The notes under the pieces were generated by a model, which had not been told where the DNA came from, did no database searches, and worked only from the letters and a program-made list of their open reading frames with translations. 64,000 bases of DNA from an uncultured Anaeromusa sp. (GTDB lineage: Bacteria > Bacillota > Negativicutes > Anaeromusales > Anaeromusaceae), in NCBI RefSeq assembly GCF_963668665.1, contig NZ_OY764902.1, forward strand, positions 1,863,501 to 1,927,500, in the 5' to 3' direction. Positions within the stretch are counted from its first letter, which is position 1, and each line of letters starts with the position of its first letter. Position numbers and translations under genes: made by a program. This document shows, in pieces, positions 37,109 to 46,065 of the stretch.

Positions 37109-38693
37109 CGGAGCTGATTTTCGGCGCATGATTCTGGGCGCCTATGACGCTTTTTTGCGCAACTACGAAGAAATTAACAATTTGAATGTATTTCCGGTGC
37201 CGGACGGCGATACGGGAACGAATATGCTGCTGACGCTAGGGGCGGCGTCTAGAGGGCTTCAAGAAGCTGCGGACGGCGGTATTGGCACGTTGGCCAAACG
37301 GACGGCGGACAGTGCGATCATGGGCGCCAGAGGCAATTCCGGCGTTATCTTGGCGCAATTGTTTCGCGGCATCGCCCGCGGCTTGGCGGGGAAAGAAGAA
37401 GCTTCCTCTTGTGAAATCGGCAAGGCCTTTCAATACGGGGTTTTGTATGCGTATCGGGCAGTAGCGCAGCCTGTGGAAGGCACGATTTTGACGGTGGCCA
37501 AAGGCGTGGCGCGCGGCGCTAGGCGTGCGGTGAGAGAAGAGCGGTCTTTTAGCGAAGTGTTGGCGGCGGCGCTGCAGGTGGGGGAAGAGGAATTGGCTAA
37601 AACGCCGTTGCTCTTGAAAGCCTTGCGGGATGCCGGCGTTGTTGACGCCGGCGGCAAGGGACTGCTGGTTTTTCTGCAGGGCTGCGCCGAAGGCTTGCGC
37701 GGCGAAGTGACGGCGCCGGAAGGAAGTTCTTTCTTGCGCTTGACCCCTAAACCGTCCCTGAGCGGGGAGACGGCAAATCTAGCGCATCCGTATTGTACGG
37801 AGTTTTTAGTCAAGAAGAGCCGCGTCAGCGGCGGGGAAGCGCGTCAGGCTCTGCAAAACTTAGGCGAATCCCTGATCTTGGCGGAAGGGGACGAGCTCCT
37901 CAAGGTGCATATTCATACGGCGCATCCGGGACAGGTTTTGGAAATGGCACTGACCTGGGGCTCGTTGCATGACATCAAAATTGACAATATGGCGGACCAG
38001 CATCAAGAACGCCTGCATACGGCGGCGCGGCCGCAAGTGCCGCTGGCGGTGCTTGCGGTATCGCCGGGCGAAGGGTTGAGCGCCATGCTGCGTCAGCTGG
38101 GAGCTTCCGCCATTGTTAGCGGCGGGCAGACGATGAATCCCCCGGTGGAAGAATTTATCGCCGCCATTCACAGCGGCGATGCAGAGCGCTACATTATTCT
38201 GCCGAACAACAAGAATATTGTGCTGGCGGCCAAGCAAGTGAAAAAATTGTTGGGCGACCGTGTGGAAGTGGTGCCGACAATTGACGTGCAGCAAGGGCTG
38301 GCGGCGCTGTTGGCTTTTCAGTCGGAGGCTTCGTTAGAAGACAATGTGGGCTGGATGGAAGCGCGGCGGCAAGAAGTTGTTTCCGGCAGCGTGACTAAAG
38401 CCGTGCGGGATAGCGTGGTGGACGGTCAGCCGGTTAAGGCCGGTCATTTTCTGGGGATCAAAGCAGGAAAAGTGGCGGCCCAAGGGGAATGTATCGCAAA
38501 GGTGCTTTTGACGTTGTTGCAGCAGCTGGTATCCAAGTCGGCTGAGGTGGCGACCTTGTATTACGGCAGTGAGCTGACGGTCAGCGAGGCGGAGAAATTA
38601 GCGGCGCAAGTGCGCGAAGCCTTCCCGGAGCTGACGGTAGAATTATATGACGGAGGCCAGCCCTTGTATCCGTTGCTGGTTAGTGTGGAATAA
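37092..38693 (+). CDS. DAK2-domain fatty acid kinase (FakA/YloV-like)
   Basis: Protein of 533 residues: an N-terminal DAK2 (DhaL-type) kinase domain (VPDGDTGTNMLLT, ARGNSGVILAQLFRG, VDAGGKGLLVFLQG), then a middle and C-terminal DegV-like region (YIILPNNKNIVLAAKQ) as in YloV/FakA. With the DegV partner it would phosphorylate fatty acids for phospholipid synthesis at the membrane face. Start ATG 37092 follows GGAGGAGG; a longer frame from 37050 is rejected as it lies deep in degV. Ends 1 base before the cyclodeaminase gene's start. Confidence 0.9.
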   Translation: MTGRISGADFRRMILGAYDAFLRNYEEINNLNVFPVPDGDTGTNMLLTLGAASRGLQEAADGGIGTLAKRTADSAIMGARGNSGVILAQLFRGIARGLAGKEEASSCEIGKAFQYGVLYAYRAVAQPVEGTILTVAKGVARGARRAVREERSFSEVLAAALQVGEEELAKTPLLLKALRDAGVVDAGGKGLLVFLQGCAEGLRGEVTAPEGSSFLRLTPKPSLSGETANLAHPYCTEFLVKKSRVSGGEARQALQNLGESLILAEGDELLKVHIHTAHPGQVLEMALTWGSLHDIKIDNMADQHQERLHTAARPQVPLAVLAVSPGEGLSAMLRQLGASAIVSGGQTMNPPVEEFIAAIHSGDAERYIILPNNKNIVLAAKQVKKLLGDRVEVVPTIDVQQGLAALLAFQSEASLEDNVGWMEARRQEVVSGSVTKAVRDSVVDGQPVKAGHFLGIKAGKVAAQGECIAKVLLTLLQQLVSKSAEVATLYYGSELTVSEAEKLAAQVREAFPELTVELYDGGQPLYPLLVSVE

Positions 38694-38694
38694 A

Positions 38695-39237
38695 ATGAGC
38701 GATACACAAAACCGAGATTGGAGCCATGATTTGGCCTGGTCAGGCCCGCCGCCAGGCGGCGGCAGCGCTGCCGCCGCGGGGGCGGCCTTGGCGTTAGGGA
38801 TTTTGATCATGCTGTCCCGTGCGGCTGCGGCAAAGACCGAGCAACTAGAAGCGTGGCGCAAGCAGGCGCAGGCAGTAGCGACAGCGGATGAAGCCGTACT
38901 GCGGCGTATTTTGCAGGTGTTTTCCAGCGGCGATGTCTTGGGACAAGCGGAAATTTGGGGGGCTGTGCAACCGTTGTTGCAGCTTCTGGATATAGCAGCG
39001 CAGGCGTTGGAGGCGGCAAGCCAGCTGAAGCCGCAGCTGGCGGCGCATATGCAGTGCGATTTGGAAGTAGCCATTTGGCAATTGGCGGCAGCTTTGCGCG
39101 GCGGCGCTGCGATTATTGCTTTGAATTTGTCTTTGCTTTCCGATGCCGAAGAAAGAGATGCTTTGCAGCAAAAAGTAGATGTTGCCCTAGGCCGGGGTGA
39201 AGAGGCCTTGCAAGAATTGCAGCAAAAGCCGGACTAA
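38695..39237 (+). CDS. Formiminotransferase-cyclodeaminase-like protein
   Basis: All-helical protein of 180 residues of the FtcD C-terminal (cyclodeaminase/FchA) family. WSGPPPGGGSAAAAGAALAL is the glycine-rich signature after the first helix. It may act in one-carbon folate metabolism (5-formimino- or methenyl-tetrahydrofolate). It starts right after the DAK2 gene with no gap, so co-transcription is likely. No other folate genes lie nearby. Confidence 0.8.
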   Translation: MSDTQNRDWSHDLAWSGPPPGGGSAAAAGAALALGILIMLSRAAAAKTEQLEAWRKQAQAVATADEAVLRRILQVFSSGDVLGQAEIWGAVQPLLQLLDIAAQALEAASQLKPQLAAHMQCDLEVAIWQLAAALRGGAAIIALNLSLLSDAEERDALQQKVDVALGRGEEALQELQQKPD

Positions 39238-39298
39238 GCGCTTAGAGGCGAAACGGAAGAAATGGATTTGAAACTTGCGGGAGGGGGATGCCGGAAAC

Positions 39299-39919
39299 AT
39301 GGAGTTAGCTTTGTTTCTAAAATCCATGCTTGTTGGTTTTTCCATGTCGGCGCCGGTGGGGCCTATTGCCGTACTATGCATTCGGCGAACCTTGGTTTTT
39401 GGGCGTCTAAGCGGTTTGGTCGCAGGCGTGGGAGCGGCGACCGCTGATTCCTTATACGCCATGCTGGCCGGAATGGGTATGACGTTGGTGGCGAATGTGC
39501 TGATGGAATATCATACAGTGCTGCGCGCCTTGGGCGGCGTGGCTCTTTTGGGTATGGGCATTACTACTTGGCGCTCGGCAGTGAGTTGTATGCGTCTGCC
39601 TGGGGCGAGCAGCGGTTTCTGGAGCACCTATGTTTCAACGCTGCTCTTGACGCTGGCCAATCCGCTGACCTTGTTTTTGTTTGCCGCCGTTTTTGCCAGT
39701 GTCGGTATGGACCGCTTTACGCCGAACTACCAAACAGCGGTGTTGTTGGTGGGCGGCGTCTTTCTGGGAGCCGTGCTATGGTGGTTCCTTTTGAGCGGCC
39801 TTATTAATTGCCTGCGCGGCAAGTTTACGCGGCATGTGCTGGAAGTGATTAATCGGATTTCCGGTGTTGTGTTGGCGCTGTTCGGCGTAGCCGCCTTGGT
39901 GAGTATTATCGTACAATAA
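39299..39919 (+). CDS. LysE-family exporter
   Basis: Membrane protein of 206 residues with about six hydrophobic segments. The N-terminal MSAPVGPIAVLCIRRTL matches the LysE/RhtB signature (PGP-like motif), and LLLTLANPLTLFLFAAVFA matches segment 4. Likely exports an amino acid. ATG 39299 follows GGGAGGGGG; an in-frame TTG at 39275 is possible. Confidence 0.82.
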   Translation: MELALFLKSMLVGFSMSAPVGPIAVLCIRRTLVFGRLSGLVAGVGAATADSLYAMLAGMGMTLVANVLMEYHTVLRALGGVALLGMGITTWRSAVSCMRLPGASSGFWSTYVSTLLLTLANPLTLFLFAAVFASVGMDRFTPNYQTAVLLVGGVFLGAVLWWFLLSGLINCLRGKFTRHVLEVINRISGVVLALFGVAALVSIIVQ

Positions 39920-39956
39920 AAGAAGCCTCTCCGCCTTAAGGGGCGAAGAGGCTTTT
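39918..39956. terminator. Bidirectional rho-independent terminator
   Basis: AGAAGCCTCT and AGAGGCTTTT arms with an inner CGCC/GGCG pair, between convergent lysE-like and gls24-like genes. Confidence 0.85.
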
Positions 39957-39962
39957 GCGTAA

Positions 39963-40349
39963 CTAGGCTTTGGCGGCTTCCTGTTTTTCCGGCCGCACTA
40001 GGCGCTCTACATTGATATCGATTTTTTCTACGGTGTACCCTGTGAGGGACTCTACTTCTTTGACCATGGCATCCCGTAGTCGCTGGGTTACTTCGGGAAT
40101 ATTCACGCCATAGAGAAGCTCCACTTTCAATTCGAAGGAGACTTTGCCAGCCGAACCTTCCGCGTCTTCCGGTTGGTTTTTCTTTACCGTAATCTGCGGG
40201 GCGAAGCGTTCCGAGACGATTTGCGCCAAGCCTGCGACCGGACCTTTTTTGGAAGTGTCTGTGAACACCTCATTGACCTGCGTCATGGCATTGCGAGCGA
40301 CTTCGGCGAAAACATCCTCATGAATAACGGTTTTTCCTGTCGGTTCCAT
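39963..40349 (-). CDS. Asp23/Gls24-family envelope stress protein
   Basis: Protein of 128 residues of the Asp23/Gls24 family: VIHEDVFAEVARNAMTQV at the start and VSFELKVELLYGVNIPEVTQ in the core, followed by VKEVESLTGYTVEKIDINVE. Members bind at the inner side of the membrane or in stress response. ATG at 40349 is preceded by GGGAGGG on the reverse strand. Reverse orientation alone, convergent with lysE. Confidence 0.88.
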   Translation of the reverse strand: MEPTGKTVIHEDVFAEVARNAMTQVNEVFTDTSKKGPVAGLAQIVSERFAPQITVKKNQPEDAEGSAGKVSFELKVELLYGVNIPEVTQRLRDAMVKEVESLTGYTVEKIDINVERLVRPEKQEAAKA

Positions 40350-40531
40350 AGAAAACCCTCCCTTGCGTTGAACTTTTGTATAGTTATAAACTTCGACGCT
40401 GGGGTGGCGTTTCCCTGTGAGACAAAAATATTTTCTCCGTGGAAAAAACTATTTTCCTGACAATCGGCTCATTTCCTCCCTATCGTCAGTAGGGTATAAT
40501 AAACGTAACTGTGCAAACGAGGTGAAAGAGA

Positions 40532-41134
40532 ATGAAACAATTTTTGAAAGTCTTGCTGCTGGCGGCGTTTTTATGGAACACGTCGGCTGTCGGCGGCGAG
40601 TGTGCTGTAGCGGAAGTATCTGTAGACCCTATTGGCGTTATGAAAATAGCAACCGGGGTGCAGGCGGAGACTGCTAAGGAATTGGAGGCAGCTCAGCAGT
40701 ATCCGGCCATTCAAGCGCAATATGATCTAACGATGCAGTCCGGTGATGTTTGGCACTATTCGCGCTTATTGATCTGCCGGGAAGAGAACAAGCTGGGCCA
40801 AGTAGCGGATATGCTGGCGGTGATGCCGCTGGATCCGGTGCTGGGCTTTTTTGCCGGACAAATCAAGGATCAAGTGAAAAGTACGCTGGAAGGAAACGGC
40901 ATGCGGGTGCTGGATTTGGAGCCGGTTCGCAGCGCCAATTTGAAAGGGCGCAAGGCAGTATTGCTCAAATGCCGGCTGATTGCGACGGAGCAGCTGCCCT
41001 TGCCTATGTATAGCGAGGTCTATGGCTTTGTCAGCAAAGGACATTTTACGGCGGTGGTTTTCCTCTGTCCGGACAGTGATCGCACTTTCTGGCAGCCGCA
41101 AACGGCGCAAATGATACAAACGCTGGGGAGATGA
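40532..41134 (+). CDS. Secreted protein of unknown function
   Basis: Protein of 200 residues with an N-terminal signal peptide (KQFLKVLLLAAFLWNTSA, Ala/Gly-rich cleavage region near 20-27). I do not recognise the family. The mature part looks like a mixed alpha/beta domain with a pattern like small exported stress or lipid-binding proteins (LPMYSEVYGFVSKGHF). A TATAAT box at about 40495 and GAGGTGAAAGAG precede ATG 40532. It ends 6 bases before the phosphate transporter gene, so the two are probably co-transcribed. Confidence 0.65.
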   Translation: MKQFLKVLLLAAFLWNTSAVGGECAVAEVSVDPIGVMKIATGVQAETAKELEAAQQYPAIQAQYDLTMQSGDVWHYSRLLICREENKLGQVADMLAVMPLDPVLGFFAGQIKDQVKSTLEGNGMRVLDLEPVRSANLKGRKAVLLKCRLIATEQLPLPMYSEVYGFVSKGHFTAVVFLCPDSDRTFWQPQTAQMIQTLGR

Positions 41135-41140
41135 TGCGTA

Positions 41141-42172
41141 GTGTGGGAACTCGTGTTGGCTTTGGTTGTCCTGGTGGCCTTTGTGTTTCTACTGACCAAT
41201 GGGATGAATGACGCCAGCGCGGTGGTAGCTACGATGATTGCCTGCGGTGCGGCGACGCCGCTGCAGGCAGTGCTTTGGGCGGCCAGCGTGGGGCTTGTAG
41301 GGGCTATTTTCAGCGGTGCTGCGGTGGCGCAAACCATTATAGGTCTTCTCAATGTGCCTGTGAGCCATCAATTGCTGCTGGTCCTTTTAGCAGGTTTGAC
41401 GGCGGCTATGATTTGGAATCTTTTTACTTGGAAATTAGGCATTCCTTCAAGCTCTACGCATTCCTTGGTAGGCGGTCTGGTTGGCGGCGCTTGGGCGGCT
41501 TACGGTGCGTCCGCTGTTGTTTGGGGCTGGACCGAGCTGTATATGGGAAATGCGGAGCTGGTGGGCGTGGCCAAAATTGTGGCCAGCTTGATTATTTCAC
41601 CGGCTTTAGGCTTTCTGGTGGCGTTCATCGTGCAAATGGTCTTGTCCCTGGCGTTTCGTAGGGCTACCTTCTGGGTGAATAAACCGTTAAAACGTTCGCA
41701 ATGGCTGTTGAGCGGCATTTTGGCTTACGGGCATGGTGCGAATGACGCCCAAAAAATGGTGGGCATTATCAGCTTGGCCTTGCTGGCGTCTGGCGTGCAG
41801 AGCAGTGTGGAAGGCGTACCGGCTTGGGTGAAAATCGCCTGCGGCTTAATCATGTTCTTCGGTACGCTTTTTGGCGGTTGGTCTATTATGAAAACGCTTG
41901 GCACGGGGATTTTTACGCTGCGCCCCTTGCATAGCTTTAATTCCCAATTTTCCGCAGGCGCTGCGGTGGCGTTGGCTACGTTCGTTGGCGCACCGGTCTC
42001 GACGACGCATATTGTCTCCGGAACGGTAATCGGCGCCGGAGCGGCGGACAATTATCGCATGGTGAATTGGAACGTTGGCAAGCATATGTTGGTTGCCTGG
42101 TGCGTGACCATTCCGGCGTCGGCGCTTTGCGCAGCAGGGGTATACCGCCTGCTGCAGTGGCTGACAAGATAA
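41141..42172 (+). CDS. pit: Inorganic phosphate transporter, PiT family
   Basis: Transporter of 343 residues with about ten hydrophobic segments and the two family signatures in inverted repeats: LLTNGMNDASAVVATMIACG and YGHGANDAQKMVGIISLALL. Imports phosphate with a cation. The start is GTG 41141, with GGGGAG (41126-41131) upstream. The DUF47 gene follows 11 bases after its stop, the standard Pit/DUF47 pair. Confidence 0.92.
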   Translation: MWELVLALVVLVAFVFLLTNGMNDASAVVATMIACGAATPLQAVLWAASVGLVGAIFSGAAVAQTIIGLLNVPVSHQLLLVLLAGLTAAMIWNLFTWKLGIPSSSTHSLVGGLVGGAWAAYGASAVVWGWTELYMGNAELVGVAKIVASLIISPALGFLVAFIVQMVLSLAFRRATFWVNKPLKRSQWLLSGILAYGHGANDAQKMVGIISLALLASGVQSSVEGVPAWVKIACGLIMFFGTLFGGWSIMKTLGTGIFTLRPLHSFNSQFSAGAAVALATFVGAPVSTTHIVSGTVIGAGAADNYRMVNWNVGKHMLVAWCVTIPASALCAAGVYRLLQWLTR

Positions 42173-42183
42173 GGAGGAGCAAG

Positions 42184-42807
42184 ATGGGAAGCAAGAAGCT
42201 ATGGGATCGTCTAGTGCCGCCGAAATATGATTTTTACGGGCGCCTCAGTGAGCAGGCTCGGGTGACCTCGCAGGGCATTTCGGCCATGGTGGCCTGGTTG
42301 AGCGATCCGCAAATGCAGCATTTCGAGCGCTTTATGCATTCCAGCCGCGAAGCGGACTTGGTGCGCATGAAGCTTGAAGAAGAACTAGTAGAGGCGTTTA
42401 CCACGCCTTTTGACCGTCAAGACATTTATACCTTTTCCGTGCGCATGGACCGCATTTTGGAATTATCCAAAGGGACGATTCAATCCATGCAGGCTTTTGA
42501 AGTGAAACCGGATTTGATTATCTGCGAGCTGGCGTGGAACCTCAGCCGCGGCACCTACGAGCTATCTAGAGGCACCGGTCTTTTATCAAGCAACCCGCGC
42601 GAAGCCGAGGCTTGCGTAGAGGAAATGCGCCTGGCTTCTTTGGCGGTGGAATCGCGCTATCGCGATGCCATGTCCCAGCTCTTTAAAGCTGGCGATCCCA
42701 TTGACGCCATGAAAAAGCGTGAAGTCTACCGGGGCTTCAAGGATGCCGCGGAATATATGGATTTGGTAGTGGATGTCTTCCATCGAATCATTTTTCGATT
42801 ACATTAA
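42184..42807 (+). CDS. DUF47/PhoU-like partner of Pit
   Basis: All-helical protein of 207 residues of the DUF47 family, PhoU-like, which regulates Pit-type transporters. SREADLVRMKLEEELVEAF and TTPFDRQDIYTFSVRMDRIL contain the metal-cluster type E/D-rich helices. ATG 42184 has AAGGAGG (42172-42178). Direct neighbour of pit. Confidence 0.9.
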   Translation: MGSKKLWDRLVPPKYDFYGRLSEQARVTSQGISAMVAWLSDPQMQHFERFMHSSREADLVRMKLEEELVEAFTTPFDRQDIYTFSVRMDRILELSKGTIQSMQAFEVKPDLIICELAWNLSRGTYELSRGTGLLSSNPREAEACVEEMRLASLAVESRYRDAMSQLFKAGDPIDAMKKREVYRGFKDAAEYMDLVVDVFHRIIFRLH

Positions 42808-42830
42808 TGATCTAAAAGGAACCAATGATA

Positions 42831-42861
42831 CTAACAAGGAGTAGAGGGAGTAAAGGGAGGG
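42831..42861. repeat. Dispersed repeat, purine-strand arm
   Basis: CTAACAAGGAGTAGAGGGAG then TAAAGGGAGGG, matching 12125-12152 and inverted relative to 42976-43060. Confidence 0.65.
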
Positions 42862-42866
42862 CTTGG

Positions 42867-42918
42867 AAAAACAGAGAGACAGCGAAAGCCGTAAGGCTTT
42901 GACTGTCTCTCTGTTTTT
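42867..42918. terminator. Bidirectional rho-independent terminator
   Basis: AAAAACAGAGAGACAG pairs with CTGTCTCTCTGTTTTT, with a second AAAGCC/GGCTTT stem inside. Between convergent DUF47 and tex genes. Confidence 0.9.
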
Positions 42919-42975
42919 GTATGTGGGGATTTTTTGGGTACTATTTGCTCGAAAAATTAAAATTTTGAATTCTCT

Positions 42976-43060
42976 TCGTACCCTCACTCTACTCCATCTA
43001 CTCCTGTTAAATATAAATCTCTCAGTCGTACCCTCCGGTCACTCTCGCGACTCCTGTTCG
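42976..43060. repeat. Dispersed intergenic repeat
   Basis: TCGTACCCTCACTCTACTCC, CTACTCCTGTTAAATA, CTCAGTCGTACCCTCCGG, CGCGACTCCTGTTC. Nearly the same as 33705-33791. Confidence 0.7.
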
Positions 43061-43067
43061 TTTTTTA

Positions 43068-45242
43068 TTAGTCCTTCGCAGGCACCTGTTTGAGGCTGAG
43101 AGCGATGCGATTGCGTTCTTCGTCTACGGACAGAATGAGTACTTCCAGAATATCGCCGACTGATACCACGTCCAGCGGATGCCGGAAGGGTTTGCGGCTG
43201 AGTTCCGAACGGTGCACCAGGCCCTTGACCTTAATGCCGATGTCGACAAAGACGCCGAAGTCGGTGACATTATGCACCGTGCCTTGGACGATGCTGCCTG
43301 GCTGCAGTTCGGACAGCTTGACTACCTGCTGACGCGTGAGCGGCAGCGGTACGTCTTCCCGGGGGTCGCGGCCCGGCTTGGCTAGGGCCGCCAGAATATC
43401 ACGGACTGTGGGTTCGCCAGCTTCGAGCTCTTTAGCCAGCTTGGCGACATCGGCCTGCGGCGCTTGCGACTGCAGGGCGGCCAGCCGGTCTTTATTGCTT
43501 AAATCTTTCAAGGTGAAACCCAGCTTGGCGAGCAGATTTTCCGCCAAAGAGTAAGATTCCGGATGGACCGGCGTATTATCTAGCGGATGGGGAGAAGCGG
43601 CCAAACGGAGGAACCCTGCGCATTGCGTATAGGCAGCAGGACCCAGACGGGCGACCTTCAGCAGCTCTTTGCGCTGTCGGAAGGGGCCGTTGACCTCGCG
43701 GTGAGCTACAATGTTTTTAGCGACAGTCGCATTAATGCCGGCTACATGACGCAGCAACGCTCCCGAGGCGGTGTTTAATTCTACGCCTACATGGTTAACC
43801 GCTGACTCAACAACAGCGTCTAGCGTGTGGGCCAGCTCCTTTTGATCGACATCATGCTGGTACTGGCCGACGCCGATGGCCTTGGGTTCGATCTTGACCA
43901 GCTCGGCTAAAGGATCCTGGATGCGGCGGGCGATGGAAACAGCGCCGCGAATCGAAACATCCAAATCCGGCATTTCCTCCCGGGCCAGCTTAGAGGCGGA
44001 GTAGACCGAGGCGCCGGCTTCGTTGGCGATGAGATAGCGCAGCGGCAGTTGATGCTCGGCAATGAGGTTGGCGACAAACTCCTCTGTTTCAAAGGAAGCT
44101 GTGCCATTGCCGATGGCTGCCAGCGTGATCTTATGGCGGCGGCAGAGATCCAGCACTTTTTGGGCGCTCTGCTGTTTTTGCGCCGTCGAATGGGTAATGT
44201 AAATGGTAGTGGTCTCCAGAACCGCCCCCGTAGGATCAATGACAGCCACCTTGCAGCCGGTGCGGTAGCCAGGGTCAAGGCCGATTACGGTATGTCCGGC
44301 TAAGGGAGCCTGCAGCAGCAACTGGCGCAGGTTGAGGCTGAAGACGCGGATGGCTTGCTTTTCGGCGTGCTCCGAGAGGAGATTGCGGATTTCCCGCTCC
44401 AAGGCAGGGAAAAGCAGACGCTTATAGCCGTCGGCAATGGCCGAGGCCAGCCACTCCGAGGCGCCATTGGGCGTGGAAATGATTCTTCGGCACAAAGCGG
44501 CGATAAACTCTTCGTGCGGCGCTACTAAGTGTACCTTGAGAAGCTCCTTCTTTTCACCGCGATTGATGGCGAGAATACGATGGGACGGCATGCGTTTTAC
44601 CGGTTCGCGGTAGTCTTTATAGGCCAGAACTTCTTTAGCGGCTTCTTCCTCAACGGCAAATTCCGCAGTGATTTCGCCTTTTTGCCACAGTTCTTTGCGC
44701 AGCCAGGCGCGGATAGAAGCATCTTCTGAGGTTTGTTCTGCAATAATATCCGAGGCTCCGGCTAGCGCTTCTTCTGCCGTTTCAATATCCGGCAACGCAG
44801 CCAGCATAGCAGCGGCCGCTTCGTCAGGGCTTTTTCCGGCAGGAAGCTGGCGCAGCAGATCGGCCAGAGGCTCGAGACCTTTTTCGCGGGCGATTTGCGC
44901 CCGTGTGCGCTTTTTGGGGCGATATGGAAGATAGAGATCCTCCAGTTCTTGCAGCTTGGTGGTTTTCTCGATAGCTGCCTGAAGTTCAGGCGTCAGCTTT
45001 TGCTGCTCCTCAATGGAAGCGAGAATTTCTTCTTGGCGTTTGGCCAAATTCCGCAGATACGCTAAGCGTTCTTCAATGAGACGGATTTGTTCTTCGTCCA
45101 GCTCGCCGGTTGCTTCTTTGCGATACCGTGCGATGAACGGGACAGTATTGCCGTCGTCCAAGAGGGAGATCGTGGCGTTCGCCTGGTGCGGCGCAATGCG
45201 TAGCTCCTGGGCGAGAATGCCGGGGATTTGTTCTAGTTTCAT
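43068..45242 (-). CDS. tex: Tex-family RNA-binding transcription accessory protein
   Basis: Tex protein of 724 residues, normal length. N-terminal helical region, YqgF-like core (VIGLDPGYRTGCKVAVID), helix-hairpin-helix part (GINATVAKNIVAHREVNG), C-terminal S1 domain (QPGSIVQGTVHNVTDFGVFV). Binds nucleic acid during transcription. Start ATG 45242 is preferred: a TATAAT box at 45277-45282 would leave almost no leader for an alternative start at 45263, and AAGGCTGG lies before 45242. Confidence 0.93.
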   Translation of the reverse strand: MKLEQIPGILAQELRIAPHQANATISLLDDGNTVPFIARYRKEATGELDEEQIRLIEERLAYLRNLAKRQEEILASIEEQQKLTPELQAAIEKTTKLQELEDLYLPYRPKKRTRAQIAREKGLEPLADLLRQLPAGKSPDEAAAAMLAALPDIETAEEALAGASDIIAEQTSEDASIRAWLRKELWQKGEITAEFAVEEEAAKEVLAYKDYREPVKRMPSHRILAINRGEKKELLKVHLVAPHEEFIAALCRRIISTPNGASEWLASAIADGYKRLLFPALEREIRNLLSEHAEKQAIRVFSLNLRQLLLQAPLAGHTVIGLDPGYRTGCKVAVIDPTGAVLETTTIYITHSTAQKQQSAQKVLDLCRRHKITLAAIGNGTASFETEEFVANLIAEHQLPLRYLIANEAGASVYSASKLAREEMPDLDVSIRGAVSIARRIQDPLAELVKIEPKAIGVGQYQHDVDQKELAHTLDAVVESAVNHVGVELNTASGALLRHVAGINATVAKNIVAHREVNGPFRQRKELLKVARLGPAAYTQCAGFLRLAASPHPLDNTPVHPESYSLAENLLAKLGFTLKDLSNKDRLAALQSQAPQADVAKLAKELEAGEPTVRDILAALAKPGRDPREDVPLPLTRQQVVKLSELQPGSIVQGTVHNVTDFGVFVDIGIKVKGLVHRSELSRKPFRHPLDVVSVGDILEVLILSVDEERNRIALSLKQVPAKD

Positions 45243-45385
45243 ATATTTCACCAGCCTTGTCATATACAGTCTTTTTATTATAGCATAGACCATGATTGTT
45301 GTTGGCAAAGAGATTCTTTTAGGAAATATGTGTCTAAGACTAGACGAATGCTCTGGGGAATGGTAATATTACCCTTATGAAATGC

Positions 45386-45414
45386 TTGACAGGCATTGCA
45401 AACCATAGTAAAAT
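45386..45414 (+). promoter_or_regulatory. Promoter of the Fur-family gene
   Basis: TTGACA (45386-45391), 17-base spacer, TAAAAT (45409-45414), followed by TCAATTAAACTC. Confidence 0.8.
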
Positions 45415-45429
45415 TCAATTAAACTCAAA

Positions 45430-45444
45430 GGATAATAATTACTA
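45430..45444 (+). promoter_or_regulatory. Fur/PerR-box-like operator
   Basis: GGATAATAATTACTA resembles the 7-1-7 Fur/PerR box (three mismatches to TGATAATNATTATCA) and sits just after the promoter, fitting autoregulation. Confidence 0.5.
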
Positions 45445-45481
45445 GTAAGCTAAAAGATTTATGAAGTAGGTGTGATGAATA

Positions 45482-45919
45482 ATGGATTTCTCCGTAGCGG
45501 CTCTCTTGCGGGAGAAAGGATTCAAAGTAACCCCTCAACGTCTGGCGATTTATCAGGTTTTGTCTAATACGACACAGCATCCCTGCGCCGAAGCGATTTT
45601 CAACGAATTGCAGCCCCATTATCCGACGATGAGCTTGGCCACTGTGTACAAGACTATCGAGATTTTGCGGGAAATTGGCATGGTACAGGTGCTCAATGTA
45701 GGCGAAGACAGCTTCCGCTACGATGCGACCGTCGAAAACCATCCTCATGTACGTTGCATGGATTGCGGCCGCGTGGATGACATGCATGATATTGACGCCA
45801 GCTCTTTTGTGAAACAAGTCAGCGACAAAACGGACTATGTTTTATCAGGCCAGCAGTTCTATTTCTATGGCATCTGTCCGGCCTGCCAGAAAAAGCAACA
45901 AGCGCAAGCGCGCAACTAA
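45482..45919 (+). CDS. Fur-family metalloregulator (Fur or PerR)
   Basis: DNA-binding repressor of 145 residues. Winged helix FKVTPQRLAIYQVL and TVYKTIEILREIGMV; metal sites in HPHVRCMDCGRV and CPACQKK (two CxxC pairs for structural zinc); HDI region after CG. Fur and PerR cannot be told apart with certainty. The operator-like site at 45430 suggests autoregulation, and the shared promoter layout with 20534-20582 suggests that it controls the iron cluster. Confidence 0.88.
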   Translation: MDFSVAALLREKGFKVTPQRLAIYQVLSNTTQHPCAEAIFNELQPHYPTMSLATVYKTIEILREIGMVQVLNVGEDSFRYDATVENHPHVRCMDCGRVDDMHDIDASSFVKQVSDKTDYVLSGQQFYFYGICPACQKKQQAQARN

Positions 45920-45970
45920 TTGTACTCACGCATTGCATCATCGCACTATTTCTTTATAGTTCGCATTGCG

Positions 45971-45998
45971 AGCCGTCCTTCTTGCGAAGGACGGCTTT
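45971..45998 (+). terminator. Rho-independent terminator
   Basis: AGCCGTCCTT, loop CTTGCG, AAGGACGGCTTTT. Confidence 0.9.
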
Positions 45999-46065
45999 TC
46001 TGTTTTGCTTGCCTCTGGTAAAATAAAAGAATATCACCCTGTAAAGTAAAAAAGGAGGAATCACC

